Shown: one piece after another, positions 6,608-6,727 of the stretch
Layout of the letters: each line of letters starts with the position of its first letter
How positions within the stretch are numbered: position 1 is the stretch's first letter
NCBI GenBank assembly: GCA_031273665.1
Contig: JAISRK010000078.1
Location: 1 to 6,727 of the forward strand
Direction: 5' to 3'
DNA length: 6,727 nt
Origin: Holosporales bacterium
Lineage (GTDB): Bacteria; Pseudomonadota; Alphaproteobacteria; UBA3830; JAIRMZ01
The notes under the pieces: model-generated
Told to the model about the DNA's origin: nothing
The model's database searches: none
What the model saw: only the letters and a program-made list of their open reading frames with translations
Translations under genes and position numbers: made by a program

Positions 6608-6727
6608 GAGCGGGCATTTTGGGTGGGTTTTCTATTCTCGGTCGCTGACGACATTACGATTATTCTTAAAAACAACGGACTTCTGTCGTCGTTCCCCCAA
6701 AAAGGTTGATGAAAAGAGGGTATTTTC
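6608..6727. other. Right-edge intergenic region, no supported gene
   Basis: No open frame here has both a start signal and recognisable protein sequence. On the minus strand two frames remain open from the right edge: one stops at TAG 6632-6634 after 31 codons, another after about 40. Either could be the tail of an upstream gene, but their translations are not recognisable and the candidate terminator at 6668-6693 suggests the upstream unit has ended already. I leave the stretch as intergenic. Confidence 0.45.
6668..6693 (-). terminator. Weak candidate Rho-independent terminator of an upstream unit
   Basis: Read on the minus strand, AACG and GAC pair with GTC and CGTT around an AGAA loop, with a 2-nt bulge in the 5' arm (6674-6693). 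One further G and then five T (6668-6672) follow. The stem is short and bulged, so efficiency is doubtful, but its position would insulate the por operon from a gene lying beyond the right edge. Confidence 0.3.

Overview
The window reads as a piece of bacterial chromosome in which every supported gene lies on the minus strand, so transcription runs from right to left. Two units are visible: a compact four-gene cluster for a CoA-acylating 2-oxoacid oxidoreductase (2123-6531), and downstream of it a membrane-bound proton-pumping pyrophosphatase gene (1-1977) that is cut by the left edge. I see no tRNA, rRNA, CRISPR, transposase, phage or plasmid signature. Base composition and codon use look even throughout, with no sign of a recent junction. 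The pyrophosphatase most resembles the K+-independent alphaproteobacterial type known from Rhodospirillum rubrum. The oxygen-sensitive type of oxidoreductase points to an anaerobic or micro-oxic lifestyle. My best guess is therefore an alphaproteobacterium or a relative living with little oxygen. This taxonomic call is recognition from memory, not a search.

Layout from right to left. 6532-6727 is a leader region with a candidate terminator of an upstream unit, a fair sigma70-type promoter and a small palindrome sitting on the promoter's -10 and start region. Then come porG (gamma, 5950-6531), porA (alpha, 4742-5956, GTG start overlapping the porG stop), porB (beta with thiamine diphosphate and one Fe-S cluster, 3730-4731) and a 536-residue flavin/iron-sulfur protein (2123-3733) whose start overlaps the porB stop in ATGA. 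A 145-bp AT-rich gap with possible promoters precedes hppA.

The most interesting gene is the last of the four. Its N-terminus carries the NxTGSWR tail typical of the PorD (delta) subunit and its C-terminus carries PorD's double [4Fe-4S] ferredoxin. In between sits a complete GltD/NfnB-type FAD- and NAD(P)H-binding oxidoreductase with its own N-terminal cysteine cluster. In effect the delta subunit has been split by a flavin module. This predicts an enzyme that passes electrons from pyruvate (or another 2-oxoacid) through TPP and Fe-S clusters directly to NAD(P)+, or in reverse, without needing only free ferredoxin. The functional parallel is phenylglyoxylate:NAD+ oxidoreductase of Azoarcus evansii, which also has a flavin subunit. 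The adjacent PPi-driven proton pump fits a metabolism that makes acetyl-CoA and recovers energy from pyrophosphate, but that link is inference from position only.
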